Shown: one piece after another, positions 1 to 12,644 of the stretch | Layout: the number at the start of each line of letters is the position of its first letter | Position numbering within the stretch: the first letter of the stretch is position 1 | Source: Siphonodentalium dalli | Taxonomy: Eukaryota; Mollusca; Scaphopoda; Gadilida; Siphonodentaliidae | Length of the DNA stretch: 64,000 nucleotides | Direction: 5' to 3' | Assembly (NCBI GenBank): GCA_032622095.1 | Contig: CP136067.1 | Span: 136,339,990 to 136,403,989, forward strand | Translations under genes and position numbers: made by a program | The notes under the pieces: generated by a model | The model's database searches: none | Told to the model about the DNA's origin: nothing | The model's input: the letters and a program-made list of their open reading frames with translations, nothing else

Positions 1-2384
1 TACACCCCCTTAAACCACACCAAACAGAGATTTGTGCGTAATTCAAATTGTGCACGCCGTTGGGCTCTGATTGCCCCCATGCAACTGATCCTTCACTGTC
101 CTGAATATTATTGTGGACTGTTCTAAATGGATCAGTAGTCTTGTTGCAGAAGTCCTGTGATGGGGGGTTCCACCTTGCCGACCATGCAGTACGAGAACAG
201 TTTTGTAGATATGAACCTGGACATTGCAAAATCATAACATCTAGTGGTCTAACACCAGGAAAATTCACGCCTTGGTTTGTTTTTCACAAATCAATGATCA
301 GTATTGACGAGCCACTGCATGTGGTTAGACCAGGGCATACCGGGTCGATCATGGTTCGGTCTGGTGTGAGAACGTTTTGAAATCTGAACATGAAAATTGA
401 TAAATTATTGACTTTCCTCAAGCTTTACATTTGTAGGATATTTCCAACCTGCTGTTGACCATATAGCCCGAATGTTTTTCTACCAAAAGTAGGAATATTT
501 GCAAATGTTGGTCTAAAACTAAAAAAAAAAAACCGCACTAATACATTTTTGGAAAATCAAACTGAATGATTTCAACGTATGTTTTGGTGTGTTAGGTATA
601 TGCAATATCCAACTGTTGACAAAAGTTGGGGTGATACACCCCACCCTCTCGCCACGTCCCCTATCGACCCTTTGTGCATAAGTACACCGTGAATGTGTTA
701 CACGATTGAATACAACCGTTCAGTTATTGTACCTTATGTGGTGGTGACTGATTTCTCATTTTAATATAGATATTTGACTTTTGAACGGACATGGCGCATT
801 TGAACCCCAAGACTGTTGTATATTGTAGTGGCCGATAGTGACACCAAATACTGATATACACACCTCATAGTCGGCACAATCTTACCGTCATCAGATCGAC
901 TTTTAGCTGTTTTCTTTGTTTCGCATAGACGTGAAGCAAACGCTCTTTATTCGAACCATATAATGAATAGGGTACCATTAAACACCCTTTATATTTAACA
1001 AGTTTGATTTTTATACGCCCGTTTGAAAAAAACGGCCGCATTATAGTATTGGTCCGTCCGTCCGGGCGTCCGTCCGTTAACCTGGTTTCCGGATGATAAC
1101 TTTAGTTAGAGTGAACCAAATTCAATAAAATTTGGTATGTGGGTTTATGAGCCGAAAAGTAAGTTCAAGTTCGAATTTGGGTTCCGCCCGCCAATTTTCA
1201 CCGGAATTACGCCCCTTATTTGACGTTTTTTGACTTAGAAAATCCTTGAAATTTGTTGTCCGGATGATAACTTTAATATAGTTTATCGGAATGAATCCAA
1301 ATTTGGTATATTACTTTCTCCCACCAAAACACAGGTCAAGTTCGAACTTGGGTTCTGGCAGAGTTAGTTAGAGTGAACCGATTTCAATCAAATTTGGTAT
1401 GTGGGTTTATTAGGAGAAAAGACAGCTCAAGTTCGAATTTGGGTTCCGTCCACCAATTTTCACCGGAGTTATGCCCCTTATTTGACGTAATTTGACTTAG
1501 AAAATCCCTGAAATTTGTTTTCCGGATGATAACTTTACTAGAGCTTATCGGATTCAATGATAATTTGGTATATTACTTTCTCCCACCAAAACACAGGTCG
1601 AGTTCAAATTTGAGTTCCGTCCGCCAATTTTTACCAGAGTTATGCCCCTCTTTTTACCAGTTTCCGCCGACCCAAGAGAGGGGGTATTTTGCACGCCCAG
1701 TGTAGCTCTTGTTCTACCTACATCCGGGTTTAGACCCAGACAAATATCCAAGTTCTTGGGATGAATATTCCTTTGCCCGACCCTTCGAAAGATTCCAACC
1801 CATTACCAGTTATATGACTAAATATTCCCCAACTAATATAAGGGGCAATTTCGGTCTTATATCTGACTAAAAGTGCATGCATGTAGGACATTCTTGGACC
1901 CTGGGTCTAAACCAACACATTTTACACCGAATAGTGGTTGGATTATTAAATTAGCGTAATTGTATATTTGTGCTATCATAACATATTTTCTCAGTCAGAA
2001 AATTCCATCTGTTCTAGACGACACTCGAACGGTCTGGGAAATTACTTATGAAAGCTAATTATTGAAAATGTTACCAAAATGAGTCAAAGAAAGACGCCAA
2101 CCCCTTCCACTTTCGCCTCGTCCCTGGTTAATGCAATCCATTATCCACGCAGATGTCCATCATATAACCATAACAACAAGTATAACGTCGGCCAAGAAAG
2201 CGAATGCGGATAACAATTTCTCTACATCATATATATTGTGCTGCAATTGGCTCACCATACACTACCCGTCGATATGCTTAATTTTACCCGTAAAACAGTT
2301 TGCGATTTCAAAACGTGTACCGGTACGGGTAGCTACCAGTACCCGTACCGGTACCCGTACCCGTTTGAAATAGCAAACTCGCTA
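1..2384 (+). repeat. Left arm of a ~2.35-kb long inverted repeat
   Basis: The sequence is the near-identical reverse complement of 39728-42063; the first bases of the window pair with 42063, so the arm may run past the left edge. It contains diverged tandem blocks around a GGATGATAACTTTA motif (about 1090-1660). Its inner end is a small palindrome of GGTACC/GGTACGGG-type hexamers flanked by TTTGCGATTTCAAA and TTTGAAATAGCAAA. No protein-coding content is supported; the open frames inside are not conserved domains. Weaker solo relatives of the outer part occur near 25252-25640 and 29480-29810, so this is probably a dispersed element present twice head to head, not the ends of one 42-kb element. 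Confidence 0.9.
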
Positions 2385-2984
2385 ATAACTCTCACTGATG
2401 TTAAAATCAGCGATTTTCGGTGATTTTTCTATTTCTGGTGGCCATTTTGGCCGCCATCTTGGATTTGGGTGAATATTCCTCAACTCAGGTATAAGAGGAA
2501 TCCTAGCCAGGGTATCTCCTGCACATATATAATCATGGCTGGAGTAATAATAGCAATAACACTCATTGATTCGAAACAGACATTGCGTTATTAGCGTCGT
2601 TTTGGCTTTGAGCGGATTATACCGGCATTTGGGAAAACGTGATATCGGACAAAAATATCCGTCAAGGAATATATATTATGGTCCTCGTGTGTTCGCCAAT
2701 GACTATTCTAGACGATAAATGTATAAAATCGCGTCAAGGTGCCAATATTTTCCCACAGAGACAAACGAAAGGTGGTGAAATGTCCGAAAAATAGCAAATT
2801 TTCACATTTCGGCGGCCATCTTGCATTTTTGTGTCGGATTTTTGGCTAATTTGTAAGGGTTGTATATTACCATAACGAATCGAACGGAAAACAAGACCGC
2901 ATGTGACATCATCTTTACTATAACGGCGATCAAAGAAACCTGGTGCATATAAAAAAAATGGCCGCCATGATGGACGCCATCTTG
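2385..2984. other. Gene-free stretch with GGCCGCCAT-rich repeat fragments
   Basis: No gene seen. Short pieces such as GCCATTTTGGCCGCCATC (about 2441-2458) resemble the edges of the foldback family found at 5.0-6.4, 19.4-23.7 and 58.3-63.0 kb. Confidence 0.5.
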
Positions 2985-3100
2985 TCTGGAGTCTCTGCGG
3001 CCACTTTTTTTTCTTGTTAACAAGTGAAAAAATTAGAGGAGACCTTAAGGAAGAAAATTAGTGGGGTGAAGTTAAGTCCTGGGGGGGGGGGGGTGCAGAG
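2985..3100 (-). repeat. Inverted partner of 5028-5160
   Basis: The GTTAACAAG, TTAGTGGGGTGAAGTTAAG and poly-G/CCCCC parts here are the reverse complement of 5028-5160, forming an inverted pair about 1.9 kb apart that brackets the hairpin at 3994-4112. Confidence 0.7.
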
Positions 3101-3993
3101 GTCTACCAATATCTCCTGGACTATAGTGCCAGTTAATTGAAGACTGTACTTTCATATGTTTATAAAACTCTCCTCTATCTGAAAAAATCAACATCGTTTC
3201 GCCACTGAGTTCTAAAATCTGTAATTAGTGCTTCCTTAACTCTTCTAAAGGAGCTGCATGACAGAGGAGTTTGGTTGTCCCAGTTATCATTAAGATTCGC
3301 TGACTCGATAACTCCTGAAATGTGATCAATATATTAAACGTATACGCGTTTAGTTTTGTGCAATTCAAGCAGTAATTTATAAAGTACTGATGCTATACCT
3401 ATATCTTTCCGTACAATCCGACACCGATATGAGATCATTCTCTTCTTGATCTTAATAGAGAGTGGCCATTCGAATCACATATATATTCTATCATCGTGAA
3501 TCGTGAGTATCTTCGTGCGAGTATAATGCATGCGTATATGTGGCTGGAGACGAGCTATAAATGATTCACCCTATTTATTCCCCCGTTTTTCCTGTGGGAT
3601 ATAACGTGTAATGCATACAGCCCGATTGATACATTAAGGAATTAAAAAAAAATCTCAATTTAAAACAATCAATTTGAAGGGAAAATAATTACCCATTATA
3701 TACCAATGTACATGTATAACAATCTGAAGTGTATACCTGGTCAGCTGTATAGGGATTTGGCTTTGGACCTTCGACCTAAAACTCATCACACCCCTAGGTG
3801 TTATTCAGTATCAATTAATTCTTACATTTGTCTGTGTAAAATGATTGTGTGTCAGGAATATTAGAGAATTATATCTTATGAAACCTTAAAATCACTGATT
3901 AGGATTCTGGTCATTTTTCGAAGCTAGTAAGAATATAAATACAATGGTATTAAGAACAAATATGGTAATACATATATAGAGGATATGAAATGA
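3101..3993. other. AT-rich stretch without recognised features
   Basis: No open frame with domain character, no splice-bounded exon and no clear repeat was seen on either strand. Confidence 0.5.
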
Positions 3994-4112
3994 GTGTTTC
4001 TCTCATATGATATTTATGAAACGAGTCAAAGAATTTTCAGTTTTCTCGAGCCTCCGGCGAGAGAAAACTGAACATTCGTGACGAGTTTCATAAATATCAT
4101 ATGAGAGAACAC
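3994..4112. repeat. Perfect-type palindrome (hairpin)
   Basis: The left half reads outward from CTCTCATATGATATTTATGA and the right half is its reverse complement, meeting at a GC-rich centre (CTCGAGCCTCCGGCGAG). Arms are about 55 bp with few mismatches. It belongs to a loose class of hairpins also seen at 13812-13874, 18478-18557, 26100-26262, 46726-46907 and 51974-52121. Confidence 0.85.
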
Positions 4113-5027
4113 GAATTACATATTATATTTATCATATGACACCTATAACTTGATTATGATGTCCAAAAACGCACACAAATCACTAAATAGCTATATGACA
4201 TCGGCAGCAAAAGGTTAATGTGACGTCACTTCATTGCACCGGAAGCCCAATTACACCTGGTGAACTAGCAGAAATAACATGCACGCGAAGATATAGTGCG
4301 CTATTCTGTTCTCAGTTTGTGACATTATATCGTATGTTTATTAGATAAATACGAATTACATATTCTATTTATCGTATAACAATGTCCAAAACTATATATT
4401 TCAAGATTATAATTGCGAGATTTCGCATCGCGTTGAATCGTGTATTTGACGCGCACGAATTTGACCTGCATTTAGTCAGAGATGCGGCTCGTCCCCGGCT
4501 GCCATTCAGCCAATCAGAACACACTTTTTGTCAACAAACCAATACAATTATCGGAAGGTGATATGAATTAGTAATTGATATGAAATTGATTTATGACATT
4601 GTTTCCAACGTAAATAATGATTGAGTCATATGATAAATAAATATATAACGACGACGACGGTTGTGATAAATTTAAGGTTCACATGAACCAGGATAGCAAC
4701 TAGCTCTTTCATGTATAATGTTTATGAATTTACAATGGTTTCATATGGTACTTGGCTTTCTATTTGAGAGAAGAATGAACAGTTTCCGACGATTGGTGTA
4801 CTTCCTATAGGCATGTTTTATGTGTATAGTTTCCATTCTTGTGATAGAACGCGACAATCAAGTATAAAGTTATACTCGTCACCGACAATATTTGTTTCCA
4901 CAAATTGCACATTCTCTCTGATAATGGTGTTTTCTTCAAGGCCCAACTTCAATTGGTAAAATGTGATTTGGTGTTCTAAATCGAGCTAGTGTAACTATAT
5001 AGTCCGGGAGCTAATAGGGGTACCATT
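4113..5027. other. AT-rich spacer with a short direct repeat
   Basis: A short unit (ACGAATTACATATT then TATTTATC) occurs at 4111-4140 and again at 4350-4380. Nothing else recognised. Confidence 0.5.
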
Positions 5028-6350
5028 GCACCCCCTGGGTCTTAACTTCACCCCACTAATTGTGTTCATTATTATGTCCTTCAACTTTTAAGCAATGTTA
5101 ACAAGAAAAAAAAGTGGCCGTGTAGACTCCAGACAAAATGGCGTCCATCATGGCCGCCGTTTTTCAGCCCAGACCCTAAGTCAGTTTTATGTAAATTATA
5201 GCGGGAAAATCTTGTAAAATGTATACAAATGTATATATTTTCTTGAAGCTGAGACATAATGACACATTTTTGAGCCAAAATTGAAACTCACCATCCAAGA
5301 TGGCCGCCAAAATGGCCACCGGAAGTTGAAAATATAAACTTTTTTCACAAATATCTTCTAGATCAATTCATGCTGTTTGGAACTGGTTGAGTAATGCAAC
5401 TTTATTTTGTGTTTTTTATATTAACTGATCATTGGAGCAACGAAATATGCAATTATTGGGGTCCTAACCCCTTCCGATCCCTCAAAAATTCGATTTTACA
5501 GAATGCGGTATAAAATTTCACAAAAAATCACAATTGGGATTCTAGTCATATTTCAACAAGAAATGAACAGAACTTTGTAATGTAAGTGAGGCATATCATT
5601 AACTATTAATATTCCAAATCACTGGAACCAAAATTCTTACTTTGGCTCAAAATGGCTGCCAATATGGCCGCCAAAATATGGAAAATGGTAAATATTACAC
5701 CAGGTTGTCCTGCAATCGCTTACAAGTTGTGGTTGATGTATAAAATTGGCTATTCTGCATTCTATACATTGAATACCAACATGTCTGATGCACCATGGTT
5801 AATTGTTACTATTGTCACCCCTGACATCGTCAACAATATTGGACTTTTCTCTCAAAAACTTGACATAAATATGGGCAAAAATTTACTTTTCAGATTTACT
5901 TTTCAGGTTTGGACCATTTTTTCAGGTAAAATATAACTATCTTTGGATTGAAAGGTGTTTATTGTTTTGGTCTATTTTAAATGTATCACACTACAGTGTT
6001 TATAGACTGAATTGCTCAAGATGGCTTCCAAAATGGCAACCAAATTTGTAGAATGTTAATTTTTTACATATATCCCGAACATTCTCTGCATTATCAGAAA
6101 AGGTAGCATATTGTGACTCACTTGGTTATTATACATGTTATTTAATTAAATGACAACTACATGTTCTATTCTGGTTGTCTCAGTTCCGTTTGGAGCATGA
6201 CAAATTCATTTTAAAGTATGCAATTTTGCTGAGAACCTCTTTTGTAATTTTGGCCACATTTATTGAAAGGAAATGGGCAGAACTTTGATACAGAACTGAG
6301 ATGGATCATAATCTTTGGCTATTCTGGTCCATTATGATAAAAAAAATGTC
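5028..6350 (+). repeat. Solo arm of the ATGGCCGCC foldback family
   Basis: It matches the left arm of the foldback at 58352-59545 along nearly its whole length and the right arm 61980-63035 in reverse complement. Diagnostic pieces are CCAAGATGGCCGCC, AATGGCCACCGGAAGTTG and the ATGGCTTCCAAAATGGCAAC block. A 94-codon open frame starting at 5652 (MAANMAAKIWK...) is shared with the other arms, but it shifts and breaks between copies, so it is treated as repeat sequence and not as a gene. The opposite arm and satellite core are absent here. Confidence 0.85.
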
Positions 6351-6369
6351 AACATGATAAAGTGTGGAT

Positions 6370-6800
6370 GACAAAATCTGTCATGGGGCAGATAATTGGC
6401 ACGCTGGGCCAATTGCACCCATTTGGTTGTCGGCCATTTGGGTAGGTCGGATTTTGGGTTTGTTTCAAGAAAAAGAGTCCTGTGCTTTATATACATAGAA
6501 ATAAATTTGAAATAACAATTTTAAAAGGAGTGAGTGGTATTTGTTCGGGTGTCTAACTACATGACAAAAATCATTAAAATTAACTATCTGTATCCATACC
6601 ATAAATGTGTTAGCAACGAACGCTTTTTACTGCTTCGTGCTGATCTCGACTTTTCTATATTCTATATCTAGAATAAGTCGTTTGTTTATGGCATATATAG
6701 TCATCATAATAGTATTTCGTGTATTTATACCTATATTTATTTCACGGGAAAATAGCCAGAAGGAACAAAAGTCAGTTTCGTTGTGTTTCTGCCACTTGCA
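6370..6800 (+). repeat. Direct duplication, copy 1
   Basis: Resembles 7010-7440 in the same orientation. Shared landmarks in order are TGGGCCAATTRCAC, GTCGGATTTTGG, AACGCTYTTTA, GAATAAGTC and TTATACCTAT. Strongly diverged. Confidence 0.6.
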
Positions 6801-7009
6801 ATGAATATGTGTATTTTATCAGTGTGTTCTTCAATAACTTTTTAGTGGTTAATGGACATATTGCAGGAAAATCCCCCTGATTATACAGACCCGGACCGAC
6901 TGTAGAAGGTACTAAATGAGCCAATGATGGCGATGTGAAGTCAGAACGAACGTGGAAGCTCCCGTACCTTATCATATCTCTATGAAAGAAGCGCATATAA
7001 ACCTGATTG

Positions 7010-7440
7010 GCTGCGGTTTGATGTGATCGGGTGGGATAAGTGGCACGATGGGCCAATTACACGCATGTGGTTGTTGGTTATTTATTCGAGTCGGATTTTG
7101 GAGTTGTTTCGAGAGAAAAAATGTCACGCGTGCTTACTCTAGAAATTTCAGCTTTAATTGTTAAATGTGAAATGACCGAAGGGCCCTATTCTAACATATT
7201 CACATAAATCAGTCAAATGGCATAGAAACGCTCTTTATTGCTTCTAAATTCGATATCGCGAATAAGTCTTTTGTACATGACATAATAGTTTCCCCAAATT
7301 ATACCTATTTGGATGACGGAAAGCGGGTCAGAATCTGTGATTAAAATAGGTGGCGTTTGACCAAAGACTGTGACGTTCTGACCAAATTGAAATTTGGCCT
7401 TTCGTCTGTTCACGTTATGACACAATCAGCTTATTATAAT
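7010..7440 (+). repeat. Direct duplication, copy 2
   Basis: Partner of 6370-6800. It contains the recurrent AAACGCTCTTTATT motif at 7226-7239. Confidence 0.6.
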
Positions 7441-7490
7441 TTTTCCATCGACCCTGGGAGACCAAAGTATGAGCCATTAGAAGCGACGTC

Positions 7491-7958
7491 ATGCAGCGCC
7501 TTAACCGTCAAATCATTATTGTCTATTCAGGACTAATTAATGTAACTGATTTAGTTTCAAGCTGCTCCACATGGCATACTGGCAGCTGCCTCGCCATTGA
7601 TACCCCAGTAGTGGCAGATATTAATCTCGTCACAGAACGATTGGATGAATATATAAATAAGTATATTATCAGTGCAGACGATCCACACAGTAAACGAAGG
7701 CCATACAAACAATTCAAAACCATTTTTCGACTCGAACCATATATAATACATACAACTTCTATCAAAGACCGTGAACAATTATGTAGACTTCGAATCAGCT
7801 GTCATTCATTAGAAATAGAAAAAAGCCAACACAAACGCCCACCGACGCCAGCCAATGATCGGATATTCAAGATGTGCAATACTAACTCAGTGGAAGACGA
7901 GAAGCATTTTGTTCTCCATTGTATCAAATACGACAAATTGAGAAAAAGGCCTATATGA
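7491..7958 (+). pseudogene. Non-LTR retrotransposon remnant: C-terminal end of the ORF2 (reverse transcriptase) protein
   Basis: The reading frame ends with a sequence typical of LINE ORF2 C-termini. An arginine/leucine-rich stretch (LCRLRISCHSLEIE, roughly residues 96-109) is followed by a RPPTP segment and a cysteine/histidine motif, C-x(n)-DEKHFVLHC-x-KY. Established knowledge: many animal LINEs end with this kind of CCHC-like motif after the polymerase domain. No fingers/palm motifs, endonuclease or 5' part are present, so this is a truncated dead copy. The upstream ~80 codons are not recognised. Related fragments lie at 11836, 12645 (minus) and 34822, too diverged to be one family with certainty. 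Confidence 0.7.
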
Positions 7959-8280
7959 ATCACTAAATTTCTAAGAGTCAGTAGTATCTCAAAATGCATA
8001 TACATAATGCGAAACGACCAACCAAATACAAGTAATGTGATCAGTCGAGCTATCAAAGAATTCTTTGAAATGAGAAAAGAAGCCCGAAGTTGATGAATAA
8101 ATTAATAATTAATTTCTATTCCACACGATATCATAGGCCTGCATACAGTTTATTTGCATGCTTATATTATTGAGCTCTACTAAGTCATTACCGCCACGCC
8201 AGTGGGTGTACACTGGTGTAGAGTTTATTACGCCACCGTAGTGTGGTGTTTCTAGCTTTTGGTTTTTTGATATCGCATGG
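7959..8280. other. Gene-free spacer
   Basis: Nothing supported; open frames here lack any recognised motif. Confidence 0.4.
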
Positions 8281-9145
8281 TCGATCGATAATTCACTGGG
8301 TGATTGTACATTCGGCAAACCTCGTCAGATTCCGTCACCGTTTCATCGTACCGATAATTACGAGAGTACAACTAAGATTGGCACATGTGTTTACGTCACC
8401 GGTGTAATTGTGGGGACATGCTTCTATTATGAAGGTTTGCTATCCCGAAGGTCCGCTATTCCGAAGTTTCTCTATTCCGAAGGTTTTTGTTATTTTTAGG
8501 TTAATTCTATATTTTAAAGTATTGAGACTAATTTGAGAGGGTTCATTTTCACAAAGATTCTTTATATGGAGTGTGCGCTCACATCCGAACTGATCATGCG
8601 CGCAGACCGATACAGATACAGGAGGAAATAACTTAACTTAGAACATTAAATGTGATTTTGTTTTGTTTTCGCTGGTTTTCTTGAGATTTTATGTCATTAC
8701 GTGGGCCCATACTTTTGAATTCTTGGCATATACTATGAATGTTGTGGTATATATGGACCCTCCCGCATTGGGACATGACATAGGTTCAGTTGACTTAAGT
8801 GGTGTTCTGTGTGTGCTCCAATTTGGAGTTCAATATTTTAAGGGCCAAGTTTAGAATTTTATGGGTCCATACCTTTGAACTCTGGGCATATAATATGAAT
8901 ATTGGGGGGCATGTCTCTATTCCGAAGGTTCACTATCCCGAAGGTCCACTATTCCGAAATTTCTCTGAATGTTCGCTATTCCGAAGGTTCACCAATCCGA
9001 AGGTTCGTTATTCCGAAGGTTCTGTGTTCCAAAGATTTTTTTTATTTTAAGGTTAATTCTATATTCTAAAGTAACGAGAGGGTTCATTATCACGAAGATT
9101 CTTTTTATGAAGGAAATAACGTAAAACATTAAATGTGATTTTGTT
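8281..9145 (+). repeat. Segmental direct duplication, copy 1, with 16-bp minisatellite
   Basis: Matches 10428-11349 in the same orientation: a ~160-bp leader (CACCGGTGTAATTGTGG...), a minisatellite of GAAGGTTCGCTATTCC units, a block ending in TCACATCCGAACTGATC, a block starting TACGTGGGCCCATAC, a second minisatellite tract and an AT-rich end. The 16-bp tracts are at about 8432-8490 and 8925-9040. Confidence 0.85.
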
Positions 9146-9437
9146 TTGTTTTCGAGGGTTTTCTTGAGTTTAATGTCATTACGTATGACCTTATTTCTCA
9201 TTACATATTCACGCCAAGGAGCCCACACAATTGCTATGTTACGATGCGATTTAATGTGATTATGTGTGATCTAATATCTCAATAATCTGAGGCAAGAGTA
9301 CGCCTGCTAAAGGCGAATTATAACAGTTGGGGGTATAACGCTCAATAAATACTGGAGGCTATAACAAACTGCGCAGTAGAATATCGCTGAATGGACGAGT
9401 ATGAGATGAGCCTAAATGCAATTGTGACTTTGTTTAA

Positions 9438-9575
9438 AGGCCCACTTAATTTTCGAGTCATTAATTTTTTATAGTATATACGGTTTTAATAACAATTTAT
9501 GCCATAAAATTTGAATAAACTACTATAATTCATCACCATTTGAAAGGCAGAATACTTCTATCTCCTAGTTTGAAA
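9438..9575 (+). mobile_element. Truncated TTAA-flanked MITE (AGGCCCACTT family)
   Basis: TTAA at 9434-9437 is followed by AGGCCCACTTAATTTTCGAG, the same left end as the full copies at 26853-27321 and 35929-36399. Similarity fades after about 140 bp and no right end is present. Confidence 0.7.
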
Positions 9576-9644
9576 CACCTTCAAAATACCGCGTCGTATA
9601 TCTAGCAATTAGCAACCAACATGTCCTCCTCGGCTTTCCATAGA

Positions 9645-10165
9645 ATTCAACGTAATTTGATACTTATGGGTATTTGTGTCCGGGAAGTGTTTTGAACGGG
9701 TCAAATCGTGACCCCGACCTGACCTTGACCATTAAAACTGTCAATGCAAGGTCAATTTGGGTACAACGGACAAATTTCGGCGAAATTTGATACCTAGGGA
9801 TACTTTGGTCCGAGGAGAGTTTTGAACGGGTCAAATCGTGACCTCGGCCTGACCTTGACCTTCAATATGGCCAATCAAAGGTCAACTCGGATAAAACGGA
9901 TAGATTTCGACGAAATTTGATACCTATGGGTACTTTTGTCGGGGGGGGGGGTGTTTTGGACGGGTCAAATCATGACTCTGACCTTACCTTGACCTTCAAA
10001 ATTGTTAATTAAAGGTCAAGTTGGGTAAAACGGACGGATTTCGACGAAATTTGATACCTATGGGTAGTTTTCTACGGGTGGGGGTGTTTTGGACTGGACA
10101 AATCATGACCCTGACCTGACCTTGACTTTCGAAATAGTCAATTGAAGGTCAAATCGCACCTTTCA
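9645..10165 (-). repeat. Tandem repeat of about 127 bp (GACCTTGACC repeat)
   Basis: Four diverged units each carry a GTGTTTTGAACGGGTCAAAT-like block, a CTGACCTTGACC block and a CGAAATTTGATACCTA block. The reverse complement matches the body of the retroposon-like repeats at 54898-55476 and 55478-56254, so this is probably an internal fragment of that family on the minus strand. Confidence 0.8.
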
Positions 10166-10427
10166 CCGGAAAGCAGATGGGAAACAACCCGGGTGAAGTC
10201 GGGCCTATCAGCTTGTGTAATAAAGAAGACTGTTTGATGAAAGTAATGTATATATGCCACGAGAAACGGGAAAACTTGAAATATGGAAGTACGCAAATTT
10301 CCCGCATAAAATTTGAAAGCTAGTTTATAGAATAATTGTATTATTATTTATATTTATGGCTAATAATACGATCTTGGTGGCGTTACCATTTCTGACTATG
10401 GTTTTCTTGTTATGTTTGAGCGGACGA

Positions 10428-11349
10428 TCGATAATCCTCTGGGCGAATGTATTATGGTTAGGTATTTCGTACTTGAGATAAACCGTTCGGATAGTGACGA
10501 TAGTCCAACAAAGATCAGCACATATGTTCACGTCACCGGTGTAATTGTGGAGACATGTTTCTATTATGAAGGTTCGCTATCCCCGAAGGTCCACTATTCC
10601 GAAGGTTCTCTATTCTGAATACTTGCTATTTCGAAGGTTCACTATTCCGAAGGTTCGCTATTCCGAAGGTTCTCCATTCCGAAGGTTTTTGTTATTTTTA
10701 GGTTAATTCTATATTCTAAAGTATTGAGAGGGTTCATTATCACGAAGATTCCTTTTATGGAGTGTGTGCTCACATCCGAACTGATCCTGCGCGTACACCG
10801 ATACAGATACAGGAGGAAACAACTTAGAACATTAAATGTGATTTTGTTTTGTTTTCGCGGGTTTTCATGAGATTTAATGTGATTACGTGGGCCCATACCT
10901 TTGAATTATTGGCATATAATATGAATGTTGTGGTATATATGGACCATCCGGCATTGGGACATGACACAGGTACAGTTGACTTAAGTGCTGTTCTGTGCGG
11001 GTTCCAATTTGGGGTTCAATATTTTAAGGGCCAAATTTAGAATTTTATGGGCCCATACCTTTGAACTCTGGACATAAAATATGAATATTGGGGGGCATTT
11101 CTCTAGTCCGAAGGTTCAATATCCCGAAGGTACACTATTCCAAAATTTCTCTGAATGTTCGCTATTCCGAAGGTTCACCAATCCGAAGGTTCGTTATTCC
11201 GAAGGTTCTCTATTCTAATGGTTTTTGTTATTTTAAGGTTAATTCAGTTTCTAAAGTATTGAGAGGGTTCAATATCACGAAGATTCTTTTTATGAAGGAA
11301 ATAACTTAAAACATTAAATGTGATTTTGTTTTGTTTTCGCGGGTTTTCT
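10428..11349 (+). repeat. Segmental direct duplication, copy 2, with 16-bp minisatellite
   Basis: Partner of 8281-9145. The 16-bp tracts are at about 10567-10690 and 11103-11215; copy numbers differ from copy 1, so the tracts changed length after the duplication. Confidence 0.85.
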
Positions 11350-11486
11350 TGTTGTATAACTGTAGTATGAATATGTGGAAAGTTTATTATATGAACTATG
11401 TGTGTGTAAATTATATGTCTTATTATTATGTAATCCATACGGCTCACATGAGTGTTTTTATGCTAATAAATATCATATCATAATTC

Positions 11487-11830
11487 CTCGCTGCATTGAA
11501 GCAATATTCTGAGGAAGAACGTGGATTGAACCCGATTGATTACCTCCACCCAATTTAAAGGTGCTCAATCCGATGCGATGATCCCCATATCACCCGATTC
11601 CAACAACAACATTTTTTGAAATGCCACTTCAGTTGTCATACTGGCACAATTCTCACGACTCGCCATTGAGATCACAGTAGTGGCATATCTCGCGGCAATG
11701 AAGCAATATTCTGAGGAAGGAACGTGGATTGATCCCCGGTTTATTTCCTCCACCCAGATTAAAGGTACTCAATCCGATTCGATGGTCCCCATATCATCCG
11801 ATTCCAACAACAACATTTTTTGAAAAGCCA
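11487..11830 (+). repeat. Two tandem ~205-bp units carrying TTAA-AGGTRCTCAA ends
   Basis: 11487-11640 and 11690-11830 share GAAGCAATATTCTGAGGAAG, then CCTCCACCCA, TTAAAGGTRCTCAATCCGAT and ATTCCAACAACAACATTTTT. The TTAAAGGTRCTCAA part is the terminus of the MITE at 24271-24739. Confidence 0.75.
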
Positions 11831-11835
11831 GATCG

Positions 11836-12153
11836 ATGTTCAATAACAACTCGAATTGCGGTGCCTGCAGATCAACGTATCACAACGAAATTGAACATGT
11901 ATTATTTACATGTAATGTGCCAGCCATGCATCAATTGAGATACAGTTTCTGGTCAATCACCATTGACTTCTTTGGGGTAGAATGTTTTATGTTTCTCGAT
12001 TCACTCTCGCAAAACCATCTATGTGACTTCATAATCGGCGGCACAGCCTTCGTTCCTCCACTCGTTGTCATCAATGCTTGGGGAGATATTCTCACATTCG
12101 CCGCGAAATTCATGTACAAAGGATGCCAACTTTTACGAAACAATGCCCGTTAA
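11836..12153 (+). pseudogene. Non-LTR retrotransposon remnant: ORF2 C-terminal region
   Basis: The translated segment has the pattern of a LINE ORF2 C-terminus: CGACR...HNEIEHVLFTC (C-x2-C-like cysteines then H-x4-C), followed by hydrophobic/aromatic spacing as in IDFFGVECFMFLDSLSQ and a conserved-looking ...FAAKFMYKGCQLL tail before the stop. No catalytic reverse transcriptase motif is present and the upstream part is the unrelated tandem repeat at 11487-11830, so it is a truncated copy. Confidence 0.6.
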
Positions 12154-12640
12154 GACTATACCCGACTGCTTGCGTGTGCTTGCCTGCCAGAAAAGCAAGT
12201 CTTGTTGACATTAAAATGTTTGAGGGTGAAAAGGAGCATGGCTTAGTGAACATATATAAGATCAACATCTATACGCATGCGATATACACTTTCCTTATCT
12301 AAATGTGTTCAAACTATAATATGGTACATAGACCATACGACTCATACGGCTGTGATGTAGGGGAATTCAGTGTTGTTACTTTTTACATGATGTTGTTTGA
12401 TCATTTATTTAAAGTGACATGTGCATAAATTACATCAGTGTAATACAAAATAATGTTGACATAAACGCACCGACCTCCTGGGCCTATAACTCACTATAAT
12501 ATACCAATGTGTTTCTCATTTTCACGTGATCATCCCATTCACACTCTCTTTCTCTCTATACATGTATATCTCTCTTTCATACATATACAATGTATACAAT
12601 ATATGGCACGCCATCCTGTTTTTATTAATTTAGGTAGGAG
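12154..12640. other. Gene-free stretch
   Basis: No feature recognised apart from short TCTC-type low-complexity sequence near 12544-12575. Confidence 0.4.
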
Positions 12641-12644
12641 ATGT

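Noticed and set aside
111-380. 89-codon frame at the left end
   Set aside because: Inside the 2.35-kb inverted arm; broken in the matching arm and no domain.
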